DNA of 64,000 bases, taken from assembly GCA_965117015.1 (NCBI GenBank), contig OZ220747.1, forward strand, positions 682,001-746,000, read 5' to 3'. The notes beneath the pieces were generated by a model, which was given only the letters and a program-made list of their open reading frames with translations, ran no database searches and was not told where the DNA came from. Both the position numbers and the translations under genes were made by a program. Source of the DNA: Aldehydirespirator sp965117015. GTDB lineage: Bacteria > Actinomycetota > Acidimicrobiia > Acidimicrobiales > Aldehydirespiratoraceae. Within the stretch, counting starts at the first letter, position 1; each line of letters opens with the position of its first letter. Below, piece after piece: positions 34,388 to 41,896 of the stretch.

Positions 34388-34416
34388 TGTATAGCACCGC
34401 ATCCCCGCCATGTGAA
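34388..34416 (-). promoter_or_regulatory. Promoter of the betaine-binding protein gene
   Basis: Minus strand: -35 TTCACA (34411-34416), 17-bp spacer, -10 TATACA (34388-34393). The leader to ATG 34328 is about 55 nt and contains the ribosome site. The -35 lies inside the first copy of a 17-bp direct repeat. Confidence 0.5.
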
Positions 34417-34457
34417 GGGCGATTTGCAGCGGCGCATTCGCGCCATGTGAAGGGCGA
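34406..34457. repeat. Two 17-bp direct repeats in the divergent betaine promoter region
   Basis: CGCCATGTGAAGGGCGA occurs at 34406-34422 and 34441-34457, 35 bp apart; a partial CGCCATGT is at 34383-34390. The first copy covers the -35 of the binding-protein promoter, the second covers the -35 zone of proV. Likely operator for a shared regulator. Confidence 0.6.
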
Positions 34458-34470
34458 GCCCCGCGGCCAC

Positions 34471-34476
34471 TACATT
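34471..34476 (+). promoter_or_regulatory. Putative leaderless -10 for proV
   Basis: TACATT, 6 nt before GTG 34483, which favours that GTG over the next one at 34486. Confidence 0.4.
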
Positions 34477-34482
34477 GGCCCG

Positions 34483-35556
34483 GTGGTGACCACCGAGCAG
34501 ACGCCCTTGGAGTGCCACGAGATCACCAAGGTGTTCGGCGACAACGTTGCCGCGGCCCGCAGTCGGCTCGCCGACGGCTGCGACCGGCAGATGGTTCTCG
34601 ACCAGACCGGCTGCCTGGTGGCGGTGCGGGATGCGACGTTCTCGGTGGAGCGGGGAGAGACCTTCGTTGTCATGGGCCTCTCCGGCTCGGGCAAGTCGAC
34701 CCTGATCCGCTGCCTGTCCCGGCTGATCGAGCCGACCAGCGGGACCGTCAAGATCGACGGCACGCCGATCGGGGACCTGGACGACCAGGAGTTGCGGGAA
34801 CTGAGGCGGCAGCGCCTGTCGATGGTGTTCCAGCATTTCGGGCTGTTCCCCCACCGCAAGGTGATCGACAACGTCGCGTTCGGTCTCGAGGTACAGGGCG
34901 CGGCCAAGGCGGACCGGTACGAGCGGGCTCTGGAAGTGCTGTCGGTGGTGGGTCTGGGCGACTGGGCCGACCACTTCCCCCAGCAGCTCTCGGGCGGCAT
35001 GCAGCAGCGGGTAGGCCTGGCCCGGGCTCTGTGCGTGGAACCGGAGATCCTGTTCTTCGACGAGCCGTTCTCGGCGCTCGACCCGCTGATCCGCCGCGAC
35101 ATGCAGGACGAGCTGCTGTCCCTTCAGGCCCGGATGAGACGGACGCTGGTGTTCATCACCCATGACTTCCATGAGGCGCTCAAGCTCGGCGACCGCATCG
35201 CCATCATGAAGGACGGCGAGTTCGTCCAGGTGGGCACACCCGAGCAGATCGTGTCGGCGCCGGCCGACGACTATGTGCGCGAGTTCGCCGAGGACGCCCC
35301 CAAGACCAAGGTGATCACCGTGGGGTCGGTGATGCAACCGCTGGACGGCGAGGCCCCGCCGGGAGAGCCGGTCGGCCTCGATGCGGTGCTCGAGGACGTT
35401 CTTCCCCGGCTGCTGGCCGACTCCGAGGCACTGGGCGTGGTCGACGATCAAGGCCACCTGGTCGGAGCGGTCAATCGGGCGCGAGTGGCGGACCTGCTGG
35501 GCGAGAGTTCCCGAGCCAGCGCGGCTAGAGCAGACCGAGCCGCCGAACGGCCGTGA
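34483..35556 (+). CDS. proV: Glycine betaine/proline-type ABC ATPase (ProV)
   Basis: ATPase of a quaternary-amine importer, about 357 aa. The ProV-type N-terminus ITKVFGDNVAAARSRLADG precedes Walker A GLSGSGKST; then Q-loop FQHFGLFPHRKV, signature LSGGMQQR, Walker B ILFFDEPFSALD and H-loop FITHDFHEALKLGD. After about residue 280 a partial CBS-like region (ALGVVDDQGHLVGAVNRARV) remains, as in osmosensing homologues. GTG 34483 is the likely start. It overlaps the permease by 4 nt. Confidence 0.93.
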   Translation: MVTTEQTPLECHEITKVFGDNVAAARSRLADGCDRQMVLDQTGCLVAVRDATFSVERGETFVVMGLSGSGKSTLIRCLSRLIEPTSGTVKIDGTPIGDLDDQELRELRRQRLSMVFQHFGLFPHRKVIDNVAFGLEVQGAAKADRYERALEVLSVVGLGDWADHFPQQLSGGMQQRVGLARALCVEPEILFFDEPFSALDPLIRRDMQDELLSLQARMRRTLVFITHDFHEALKLGDRIAIMKDGEFVQVGTPEQIVSAPADDYVREFAEDAPKTKVITVGSVMQPLDGEAPPGEPVGLDAVLEDVLPRLLADSEALGVVDDQGHLVGAVNRARVADLLGESSRASAARADRAAERP

Positions 35557-37679
35557 CAGCTACGGCACCGGCGACAAGACCACCTGAGGCCGCGGAATCG
35601 GTCGAGGCCCGGCTGGCGCTGGACCGGCGGCGGCGTACCCGTTCGGGCAGCGAGCTCGTCGTGGGCTTGGCCATAGTCGTCGCAGCCCAGCTGGCGCTGA
35701 GCTCGGTGGGCGGGTTCCCCGAGTCGTGGGCCATCGGTCTGGCCGACTGGATTGACGACGCTCGCCGCTGGATCATCAACAACCAGACCACCCACTGGAG
35801 CTTCTCCTTCATCTTCAACCCGATCAGCGACTCCATCGACTGGGGGCTGCGGATTGTCGAGCGTTTCCTGCTGTGGTTGCCGTGGTACGTGGTGACGGCG
35901 GCGGCGGCCATGGTGGCAGCGTCCGCACTCAGTATGAGGGCCGGGCTGCTCGCGGCGCTCGGAGTCATGTACTTCGGTGCCATCGGCCTGTGGGAGGAGA
36001 GCCTCCAGACGGTGGCGTTGATGATCATTGCCGTCGGCATCTCGGTCGCCATCGGTGTTCCGGTGGGAATCGCATCGGCCCGCTACGACCGGCTGCGGCG
36101 GGGCATCCGGCCCCTGCTGGACGCCATGCAGACCCTGCCCGCATTCGTGTACCTGATCCCCGTGGTGCTTCTGTTCGGCGTTGCTCGCGTGCCAGCCATC
36201 ATCGCCACCGTGGTCTACGCCCTTCCCCCGGTGATCAGGCTCACCGACCTCGGCATACGGACGGTGCCGGCTGTCACCGTGGAAGCGGCCGAGATGTTCG
36301 GCGCCACGCCGCGCCAGACCCTGCGCAAGGTGCAGTTCCCCCAGGCGCTGCCCAGCGTGCTGACCGGCATCAACCAGACGATCATGATGGCGCTGAGCAT
36401 TGTGGTCATCGCCGCCCTCATCGGAGCCGGGGGCCTGGGCCAGGTGGTGCTGGAATCCCTCCGGCGGCTCTTCGTCGGGCGGGCGCTGGAGGCCGGGCTG
36501 GCCATCGTGGTTCTGGCTATGCTCATGGACCGCGTCACCCACGGCGCCGCGGGCCTGGGCGCCCGCCGTCGCAGGCTCCGTCTGATGCCCGACTCCCTCG
36601 AGCGCCTGGGGTTCGTGAGGGCGATCGAGGGTGCGCTGGGATCCGCAGACCGTGCCCTGTGCAGGTTGGGTGCCGTGCTGGCCCGGCCCATGCGTCACGC
36701 CCCGGGCCTTGCTTCGCTGGCCCGGCGCCCCCGGTGGGTGCTCGGGCTGTTCGCCCTGGTAGTGGCCACAGTCGCCAGTGCTGTCCTCGGGCGGCCCGGG
36801 TTCCCCTCGGCCATCTCCTTCTCGATCGCGCCGGCCATTGACTGGCTGGTGGACTGGGTGCGGGACAACCTCTATGAGATCGGCGGGACCTGGTTCGGGA
36901 CCGGCTGGTTCAGCGACTCGATCACGATCTACGCGGTGACACCGCTGCGGGAACTGTTCAGCGCCGACCTGGCCTGGCCGGTAGTGGTGCTGGCGGTGGC
37001 GCTGGCCGGGTGGAGGCTGGGCGGAGCCCCGCTGGCCACGTTCTGTACTGCTTGCGTGGCCGGCTTGGGGTTCCTCGGGATGTGGACGCTGTCGATGGAC
37101 ACCCTGGCCCAGGTCGTCGTGGCCGTGGTAATGGCCATCATCTGCGGCATCCCCCTCGGCGTTCTGGCGGCCCGCAGCGACCGGTTCGAGCGGATGCTCA
37201 AGCCGGTGCTCGACTTCCTGCAGACCATTCCCAGCTTCGTGCTGCTGGTACCGGTGATCATCATGTTCAACGTGGGCCGGATACCGGGGATCATCGCCTC
37301 AGTGCTCTACGCCCTGCCGGCCGCGACCCGGCTCACCAATCTGGGCATCCGCCAGGTGGAGGGCGAGGCTACGGAAGCGTCCAGGGCCTTCGGAGCCACC
37401 CGGGGCCAGACGCTGCGCAAGGTGCAGTTGCCCCTGGCCGCGCCGAGCATCATGGCCGGCATCAACCAGACGGTGATGCTGGTGCTGGCCATGGTGGTGA
37501 TCGCCGGGCTGGTCGGCGGCGGCGGTCTGGGCCTCGAGACCGTGAAGGGCCTGAGGCGCACCGACTCGGTGGGATCGGGCTTCGTGGCCGGCCTGGCCAT
37601 CGTGCTGCTGGCGATGCTGCTCGACCGCCTGCTCCAAGCCTGGACGCGCCGGTTCACGCCGGTTGAGGGCGGTCCGTAG
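35553..37679 (+). CDS. proW: Double-length ProW permease (two permease domains fused)
   Basis: 708-aa membrane protein with two ABC permease domains in tandem. Each has a coupling loop: EMFGATPRQTLRKVQFPQAL (first half) and RAFGATRGQTLRKVQLPLAA (second half), each followed by GINQT and a glycine-rich stretch (GAGGLG, GGGGLG). The halves are related, as if from duplication and fusion, so one chain could supply the whole transmembrane dimer. GTG 35553 overlaps the proV stop. It probably imports glycine betaine, carnitine or gamma-butyrobetaine. Confidence 0.92.
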   Translation: MTATAPATRPPEAAESVEARLALDRRRRTRSGSELVVGLAIVVAAQLALSSVGGFPESWAIGLADWIDDARRWIINNQTTHWSFSFIFNPISDSIDWGLRIVERFLLWLPWYVVTAAAAMVAASALSMRAGLLAALGVMYFGAIGLWEESLQTVALMIIAVGISVAIGVPVGIASARYDRLRRGIRPLLDAMQTLPAFVYLIPVVLLFGVARVPAIIATVVYALPPVIRLTDLGIRTVPAVTVEAAEMFGATPRQTLRKVQFPQALPSVLTGINQTIMMALSIVVIAALIGAGGLGQVVLESLRRLFVGRALEAGLAIVVLAMLMDRVTHGAAGLGARRRRLRLMPDSLERLGFVRAIEGALGSADRALCRLGAVLARPMRHAPGLASLARRPRWVLGLFALVVATVASAVLGRPGFPSAISFSIAPAIDWLVDWVRDNLYEIGGTWFGTGWFSDSITIYAVTPLRELFSADLAWPVVVLAVALAGWRLGGAPLATFCTACVAGLGFLGMWTLSMDTLAQVVVAVVMAIICGIPLGVLAARSDRFERMLKPVLDFLQTIPSFVLLVPVIIMFNVGRIPGIIASVLYALPAATRLTNLGIRQVEGEATEASRAFGATRGQTLRKVQLPLAAPSIMAGINQTVMLVLAMVVIAGLVGGGGLGLETVKGLRRTDSVGSGFVAGLAIVLLAMLLDRLLQAWTRRFTPVEGGP

Positions 37680-37682
37680 GCG

Positions 37683-38480
37683 TTAGCGGCCCTGCCAGCG
37701 GGGGGCGCGGCCTTCGGTGAAGGCGCTGGGGCCTTCGGCCGCGTCTTCGGAGACCAGCATGGCCTCATAGGCGTCCAGGTCGCCGGAGCGCAGCAACTCG
37801 AAGGCTTGGTCCAGCGGCAGATGCCGGGTGCGGTTGCGGATCTGGCTGATGGCAGCCACCGACAACGGAGCGGCCTCCGCGACTCGGGCGGCCAGGGCGC
37901 GGGCCTCAGTTAGGAGATCGGAGGCATCGACCACGGAGTTGACCAGTCCCCAGCGCAGCGCCTCGGCTGCGTCCAGGCGCCGGCCCGCATAGAGGACCTC
38001 GTTGGCCACCGCGGGCGGGAGCATCCTGGGCAGGCGGATCGACGCTGTGTCGGGCACGATCCCAAGCGAGGCCTCCGGCAACCAGAAGCGAGCGTGCTCG
38101 GCGGCCACCACGAGATCGGCGGCCAGCACGATCTCGAAGCCGCCGCCGACGGCCATGCCGTTGACCGCGGCGATGACCGGCTTGAGCAGGCCGGGCAGCT
38201 CGCCGAAGCCCCCGAAGCCGCCCTCGCCATAGTCGTCCTCGAACCCCTCGCCGCCGGCCGCCGCGTTGAGGTCCCAGCCCGCGCAGAAGAAGCGGTCGCC
38301 TGCGCCCGTGAGTATCGCGACCCGGAGGTCTCCGTCGTCGCGGAAGGCCGCGAACACCTGGCTCAGCTCCCGGCTGGTGGCCGCGTCGATGGCGTTGGCT
38401 TTGGGACGGTTGAGGGTGACCTCGAGCACCGGTCCGTCGGCGACCGCCGTCACCGCGCCCGTCGGAGCGTTCTCAGTCAT
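37683..38480 (-). CDS. caiD: CaiD-like carnitinyl-CoA dehydratase
   Basis: Enoyl-CoA hydratase-fold enzyme, 265 aa. Beyond general crotonase motifs it shows strings I recall from E. coli CaiD: RPKANAIDAATS, FRDDGDLRVAILTGAGDRFF, AGWDLNAAAGGE, ALRWGLVNSVV and LVSEDAAEGPSAFTEGR. The predicted reaction is reversible hydration of crotonobetainyl-CoA to L-carnitinyl-CoA. The likely active-site glutamate is in LPEASLGIVPD. It overlaps the CoA-ligase gene by 8 bp and closes a four-gene operon. Confidence 0.85.
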   Translation of the reverse strand: MTENAPTGAVTAVADGPVLEVTLNRPKANAIDAATSRELSQVFAAFRDDGDLRVAILTGAGDRFFCAGWDLNAAAGGEGFEDDYGEGGFGGFGELPGLLKPVIAAVNGMAVGGGFEIVLAADLVVAAEHARFWLPEASLGIVPDTASIRLPRMLPPAVANEVLYAGRRLDAAEALRWGLVNSVVDASDLLTEARALAARVAEAAPLSVAAISQIRNRTRHLPLDQAFELLRSGDLDAYEAMLVSEDAAEGPSAFTEGRAPRWQGR

Positions 38481-40674
38481 GGTTAGGCGTCTCGGCCACG
38501 AGCATCAGCGCGTCGACGGCGACAGCCGCCTCGTGCGTGACGATGAGCGGGTTGATCTCGACTTCGATGATGCTGCGATCGTCGCGCACCAGCGCGCCGA
38601 GCGCCGAGACCGCCTCGACCACGGCTTCGACCGCGGCAGCCGGGCGGCCCCGGTGTCCGGCCAGCATTGGCCAGAGCCGCAGGCCGCGCAGGGCCTCGCG
38701 AGCCTCGTCAGCAGAGGCGGGCAGAAGCAGGCTGGCGGTGTCGTCGAGCAACTCGGCCAGCGTCCCACCCGCTCCGAGAGTGAGCAGCATCCCCACCGGC
38801 GGCGCCGATCGCACGCTCACCAGCAACTCGGCGACAGCGCCGGTGACGCAGGACTCCACCATCACGGTTCCGTTGTCGCCAGCAAGGCGGCTAGCGGCGG
38901 AGGCGACCTCCGCGGGGTTGTCGAGGCCGACCGCCACGCCACCGGTCTCGGTCTTGTGGACCGCGCCGACCGTCTTCACGACCACCGGATATCCGAGCCG
39001 GTCGGCTGTGGCCGCGGCCTCTTCGGCCGGTACCGGCAGCCCGGCTGGCACGGCAATGCCGACCGCCCCCAACCGGCGCTTGGCCTCGTGCTCGGACAGG
39101 GCCGCAATCCCAGACCGCGGCCCGCCTGTCACACCCGGTCCATAGGTTCGCTGCGACTGCCGGTGCGGCGGGGCCGCGGCACCGGCACCAGCCGGCCGAC
39201 TAGAGGAGGAGGGGAACGATGAGGACGTCTCACCCGATCCAGGTGGTTCCGCGCCGGCGGGCGGAAGCGGGGCATCGAGGGTTTGGCGAGCGCGGGAGTG
39301 CGAGCCCCAAGCGGCGGCTGCGTCGAGTGCCGACAGGGCGGTGTCGATGTCGCCGCAGGCGACCAGACCCAGCGTGGCGGCCCGGGCGCGGGCCTCCTCC
39401 GGCAGGTTCTCCGCCAGTGAGGCGGCCACCACGCCGGGAGTGCTGCTGGCGGAGCAGGCTTCACCGAAGGCATTGAGGGTGGGCCACCAACGCGACCGGT
39501 CGAGCCCTTCGGCCGGGAAGTCGATCACTAGCAGCGCAGCATCGAACGGGGTCGGTGTGGACTGCTGGCCGTCTGCTCCAAGGGCGGCCCCGAAGCAGGC
39601 GACCAGACGGGCCTCGTCGCCCCAGATGAACGTGTGGTAGTCGAGCGGGTTAGTGACCGCGACCCGGCCTTCGAGGGCGGACGCCACCCGGTCGGCGTGG
39701 TCGGGAGCGAACGGCGGGAAGCTGAAACGGCGGCCGCGGCTGCGGTCCGCCACCAGCGCTGCCTCGCCGCCGGAACAGCTCAGCGACACAAGCCGGCTGC
39801 CCGTCAGCGGCCCGACAGAGCGCATGACAGCAAGGGTGTCGAGCAGTTCGGGCAGGGCGTGCACCCGTCGAATGCCCAGCCGGCGGAACAGCGCATCGTA
39901 GGCAGCGTCATCGCCCACCAGCGAGGCGGTGTGGGTGACGGCGATGGCCCCTGAGGTCTCCGAGGCTCCCAGCTTGAGGGCCACCACCGGCAGACCCCGG
40001 CGCCGAGCAGAGACAGCCGCGGCAACGAAGCGCTCGGTGTCGTCCAACGCCTCGATGCACAGACCGATCCCGGTGACGGCTTCCTCGACGGCCATGGTCT
40101 CGAAGGCCTCCGAGATGCCGACGTCGGCCTGGTTGCCCAGTGTCATCACCCAGGCGATGTCGAAGCACCGGCGCTGCATGGTGAGGCTGACGGCGATGTT
40201 GCCGCTCTGGCTCAGTAGAGCGATGCCGCGATCTGTGGGGGACAGACCGTGGACATCGGGCCACAACGCTGCGCCGGTCGGAGCCGACAGCGTCCCGTAG
40301 CAGTTGGGCCCCACTATGGGCATGCCGGCTGCCGCGGCAAGCAGCTCGGCCTCAAGGGCCGCGCCGGCCTCTCCGGTCTCGGCGAAGCCGGAGGCGTGGC
40401 AGATGGCCGCACCCGTGCCGAGGGCAGCCAGCTGGCGTACCACCTCGACGGCGGCGTGCCGGTCCACGCCCACGAAGGCGGCGTCGGGTCCGTCCGGCAG
40501 CTCGCCCACCGAGGCGAAGGTGGGAAGGTCGCGCAGCTCCCGGCTCCGGTTGACGGCCCACATGTCGCCCGAGAACCCGAACGAGCGGGAGGCGTCGATG
40601 GCCAACTCGGCGGCTGCTCCCCCGATGAAGGCCAGCGACCGGGGCCGCAGCAGCCGATCGAGTCGACTGGTCAC
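38473..40674 (-). CDS. NDP-forming acyl-CoA synthetase (fused alpha-beta)
   Basis: 733-aa ADP/GDP-forming acyl-CoA ligase in a single chain. It has an N-terminal CoA-binding domain (RLDRLLRPRSLAFIGG), two succinyl-CoA-ligase-like domains (GIALLSQSGNIAVSL; phospho-His in AVTHTASLVGDD), a Ser/Pro/Gly linker at about 465-510, and an ATP-grasp domain (LSEHEAKRRLGAVGI, VVKTVGAVHKTETGGV). In this operon it is the natural candidate for activating gamma-butyrobetaine, crotonobetaine or carnitine with CoA, in place of CaiC/CaiB. Substrate is inferred from context. Confidence 0.87.
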   Translation of the reverse strand: MTSRLDRLLRPRSLAFIGGAAAELAIDASRSFGFSGDMWAVNRSRELRDLPTFASVGELPDGPDAAFVGVDRHAAVEVVRQLAALGTGAAICHASGFAETGEAGAALEAELLAAAAGMPIVGPNCYGTLSAPTGAALWPDVHGLSPTDRGIALLSQSGNIAVSLTMQRRCFDIAWVMTLGNQADVGISEAFETMAVEEAVTGIGLCIEALDDTERFVAAAVSARRRGLPVVALKLGASETSGAIAVTHTASLVGDDAAYDALFRRLGIRRVHALPELLDTLAVMRSVGPLTGSRLVSLSCSGGEAALVADRSRGRRFSFPPFAPDHADRVASALEGRVAVTNPLDYHTFIWGDEARLVACFGAALGADGQQSTPTPFDAALLVIDFPAEGLDRSRWWPTLNAFGEACSASSTPGVVAASLAENLPEEARARAATLGLVACGDIDTALSALDAAAAWGSHSRARQTLDAPLPPAGAEPPGSGETSSSFPSSSSRPAGAGAAAPPHRQSQRTYGPGVTGGPRSGIAALSEHEAKRRLGAVGIAVPAGLPVPAEEAAATADRLGYPVVVKTVGAVHKTETGGVAVGLDNPAEVASAASRLAGDNGTVMVESCVTGAVAELLVSVRSAPPVGMLLTLGAGGTLAELLDDTASLLLPASADEAREALRGLRLWPMLAGHRGRPAAAVEAVVEAVSALGALVRDDRSIIEVEINPLIVTHEAAVAVDALMLVAETPNHD

Positions 40675-40716
40675 GCTGCCGGGCCGACCGGTGGGGACGG
40701 GAGCGGGGTCACGGCT

Positions 40717-41877
40717 TCAGCAGCCGAGGGGCCGCAGCATGTCGCGCGACACGATGTGGCGCTGGATCTCGCTGGTGCCGTCCCAGATGCGGTCCACCCG
40801 GGCGTCACGCCAGATTCGCTCCAGCGGCAACTCGTCCATCAGCCCCATGCCGCCCAAGATCTGGATGGCCTCGTCCGACACGAACTGCAGCATCTCGGTG
40901 GCCGACAGCTTGGCCATGGCCGCGTCGGCGTCGGTCATCTCGCCCTGGGCCGACAGCCAGGCGGCCCGGTAGGTCATCAACTCGGCCTGCAGCAGGCGGG
41001 TGCGCATGTCGGCCAGCTTGAACGACACTCCCTGGAACCGCCCGATGCGCTGCCCGAACTGCTCGCGGGTGGCGGCCCAGTCGAGGGCTACCGACAGGGC
41101 CCGGTCGGCCCGCCCCAGGCACACCGCGGCTACTTGCAGGCGGGTGCTGCCCAGCCATTGGTTGGCCACGTCGAAGCCCCGGTGCTCCTCGCCCAGCAGC
41201 TTGGAGGCCGGCACCCGGGCGTCGTCGAAGTTGAGGATGAAGTTGTGGTAGCCCCGGTTGGAGACGCAGTTGTAGCCCGGCACCCGCTCGACCCCGGGCG
41301 TGTCGACGTCCACCAGCAACGACGAGATCAGCCTGCGCGGGCCCCGGTCGGTGGTCTCCGTCCCAGTGGCCGCGAACAGGATCACGTAGTCGGCCAGGTC
41401 GGCGTGGCTGATGAAGTGCTTGGTGCCGTTCACCACGTAGTGGTCGCCGTGCCGTTCGGCCCGGCAAGTCATGCCCCTCAGGTCGGATCCCGCGTCGGGC
41501 TCGCTCATGGCCAGGCACTCCACCCGCTCGCCCCGTACTGTGGGCAGCAGGTACTCGTCGACCTGGTCGCCGGTGCAGGCCCGCAGGATGTTGGACGGGC
41601 GGGCCACGATGTAGTGCAGGGCGTAGGCCGTCCAGCCGAATGCCCGCTCGGCCATAGCCAGAGTCAGGTCGTCGAGACCGCCGCCACCAAGTTCGACGGG
41701 CATATTGGGCGCGTACAGACCCGCATCGATCGCCTTGTTGCGGATCTGGTCCACCAGCTCGGGGCGAACCTGGCCGGTGCGTTCCACCTCTTCCTCGTGG
41801 GGGACGAGCTCGCGCTCTACGAAGGCGCGCACGGTGTCGACGACCATCTGCTGGTCTTCGCTGATCGAGAAGTCCAA
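40717..41877 (-). CDS. Acyl-CoA dehydrogenase (CaiA-like context)
   Basis: FAD-dependent acyl-CoA dehydrogenase, 386 aa. Signatures: CLAMSEPDAGSDLRGMTC, GTKHFISHADLADY, REQFGQRIGRFQGV and the C-terminal RIWDGTSEIQR. At the catalytic-base position of short/medium-chain enzymes (IYEGT) it has Asp366 rather than Glu. In the operon it would interconvert gamma-butyrobetainyl-CoA and crotonobetainyl-CoA, as CaiA does. It starts at TTG with GGGAGG upstream, 19 bp after the carnitine dehydrogenase gene. Needs ETF, which is not in the window. Confidence 0.85.
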   Translation of the reverse strand: MDFSISEDQQMVVDTVRAFVERELVPHEEEVERTGQVRPELVDQIRNKAIDAGLYAPNMPVELGGGGLDDLTLAMAERAFGWTAYALHYIVARPSNILRACTGDQVDEYLLPTVRGERVECLAMSEPDAGSDLRGMTCRAERHGDHYVVNGTKHFISHADLADYVILFAATGTETTDRGPRRLISSLLVDVDTPGVERVPGYNCVSNRGYHNFILNFDDARVPASKLLGEEHRGFDVANQWLGSTRLQVAAVCLGRADRALSVALDWAATREQFGQRIGRFQGVSFKLADMRTRLLQAELMTYRAAWLSAQGEMTDADAAMAKLSATEMLQFVSDEAIQILGGMGLMDELPLERIWRDARVDRIWDGTSEIQRHIVSRDMLRPLGC

Positions 41878-41896
41878 TTTCGTCCTCCCTGGTAGC

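Noticed and set aside
34406..34457. Repeats as a CRISPR array
   Set aside because: Only two 17-bp copies, no cas genes; promoter position fits operators better.
33039..37679. Betaine transporter as a choline/proline-specific system
   Set aside because: Ligand cannot be told from sequence; the neighbouring carnitine genes make betaine/carnitine the better-supported reading.
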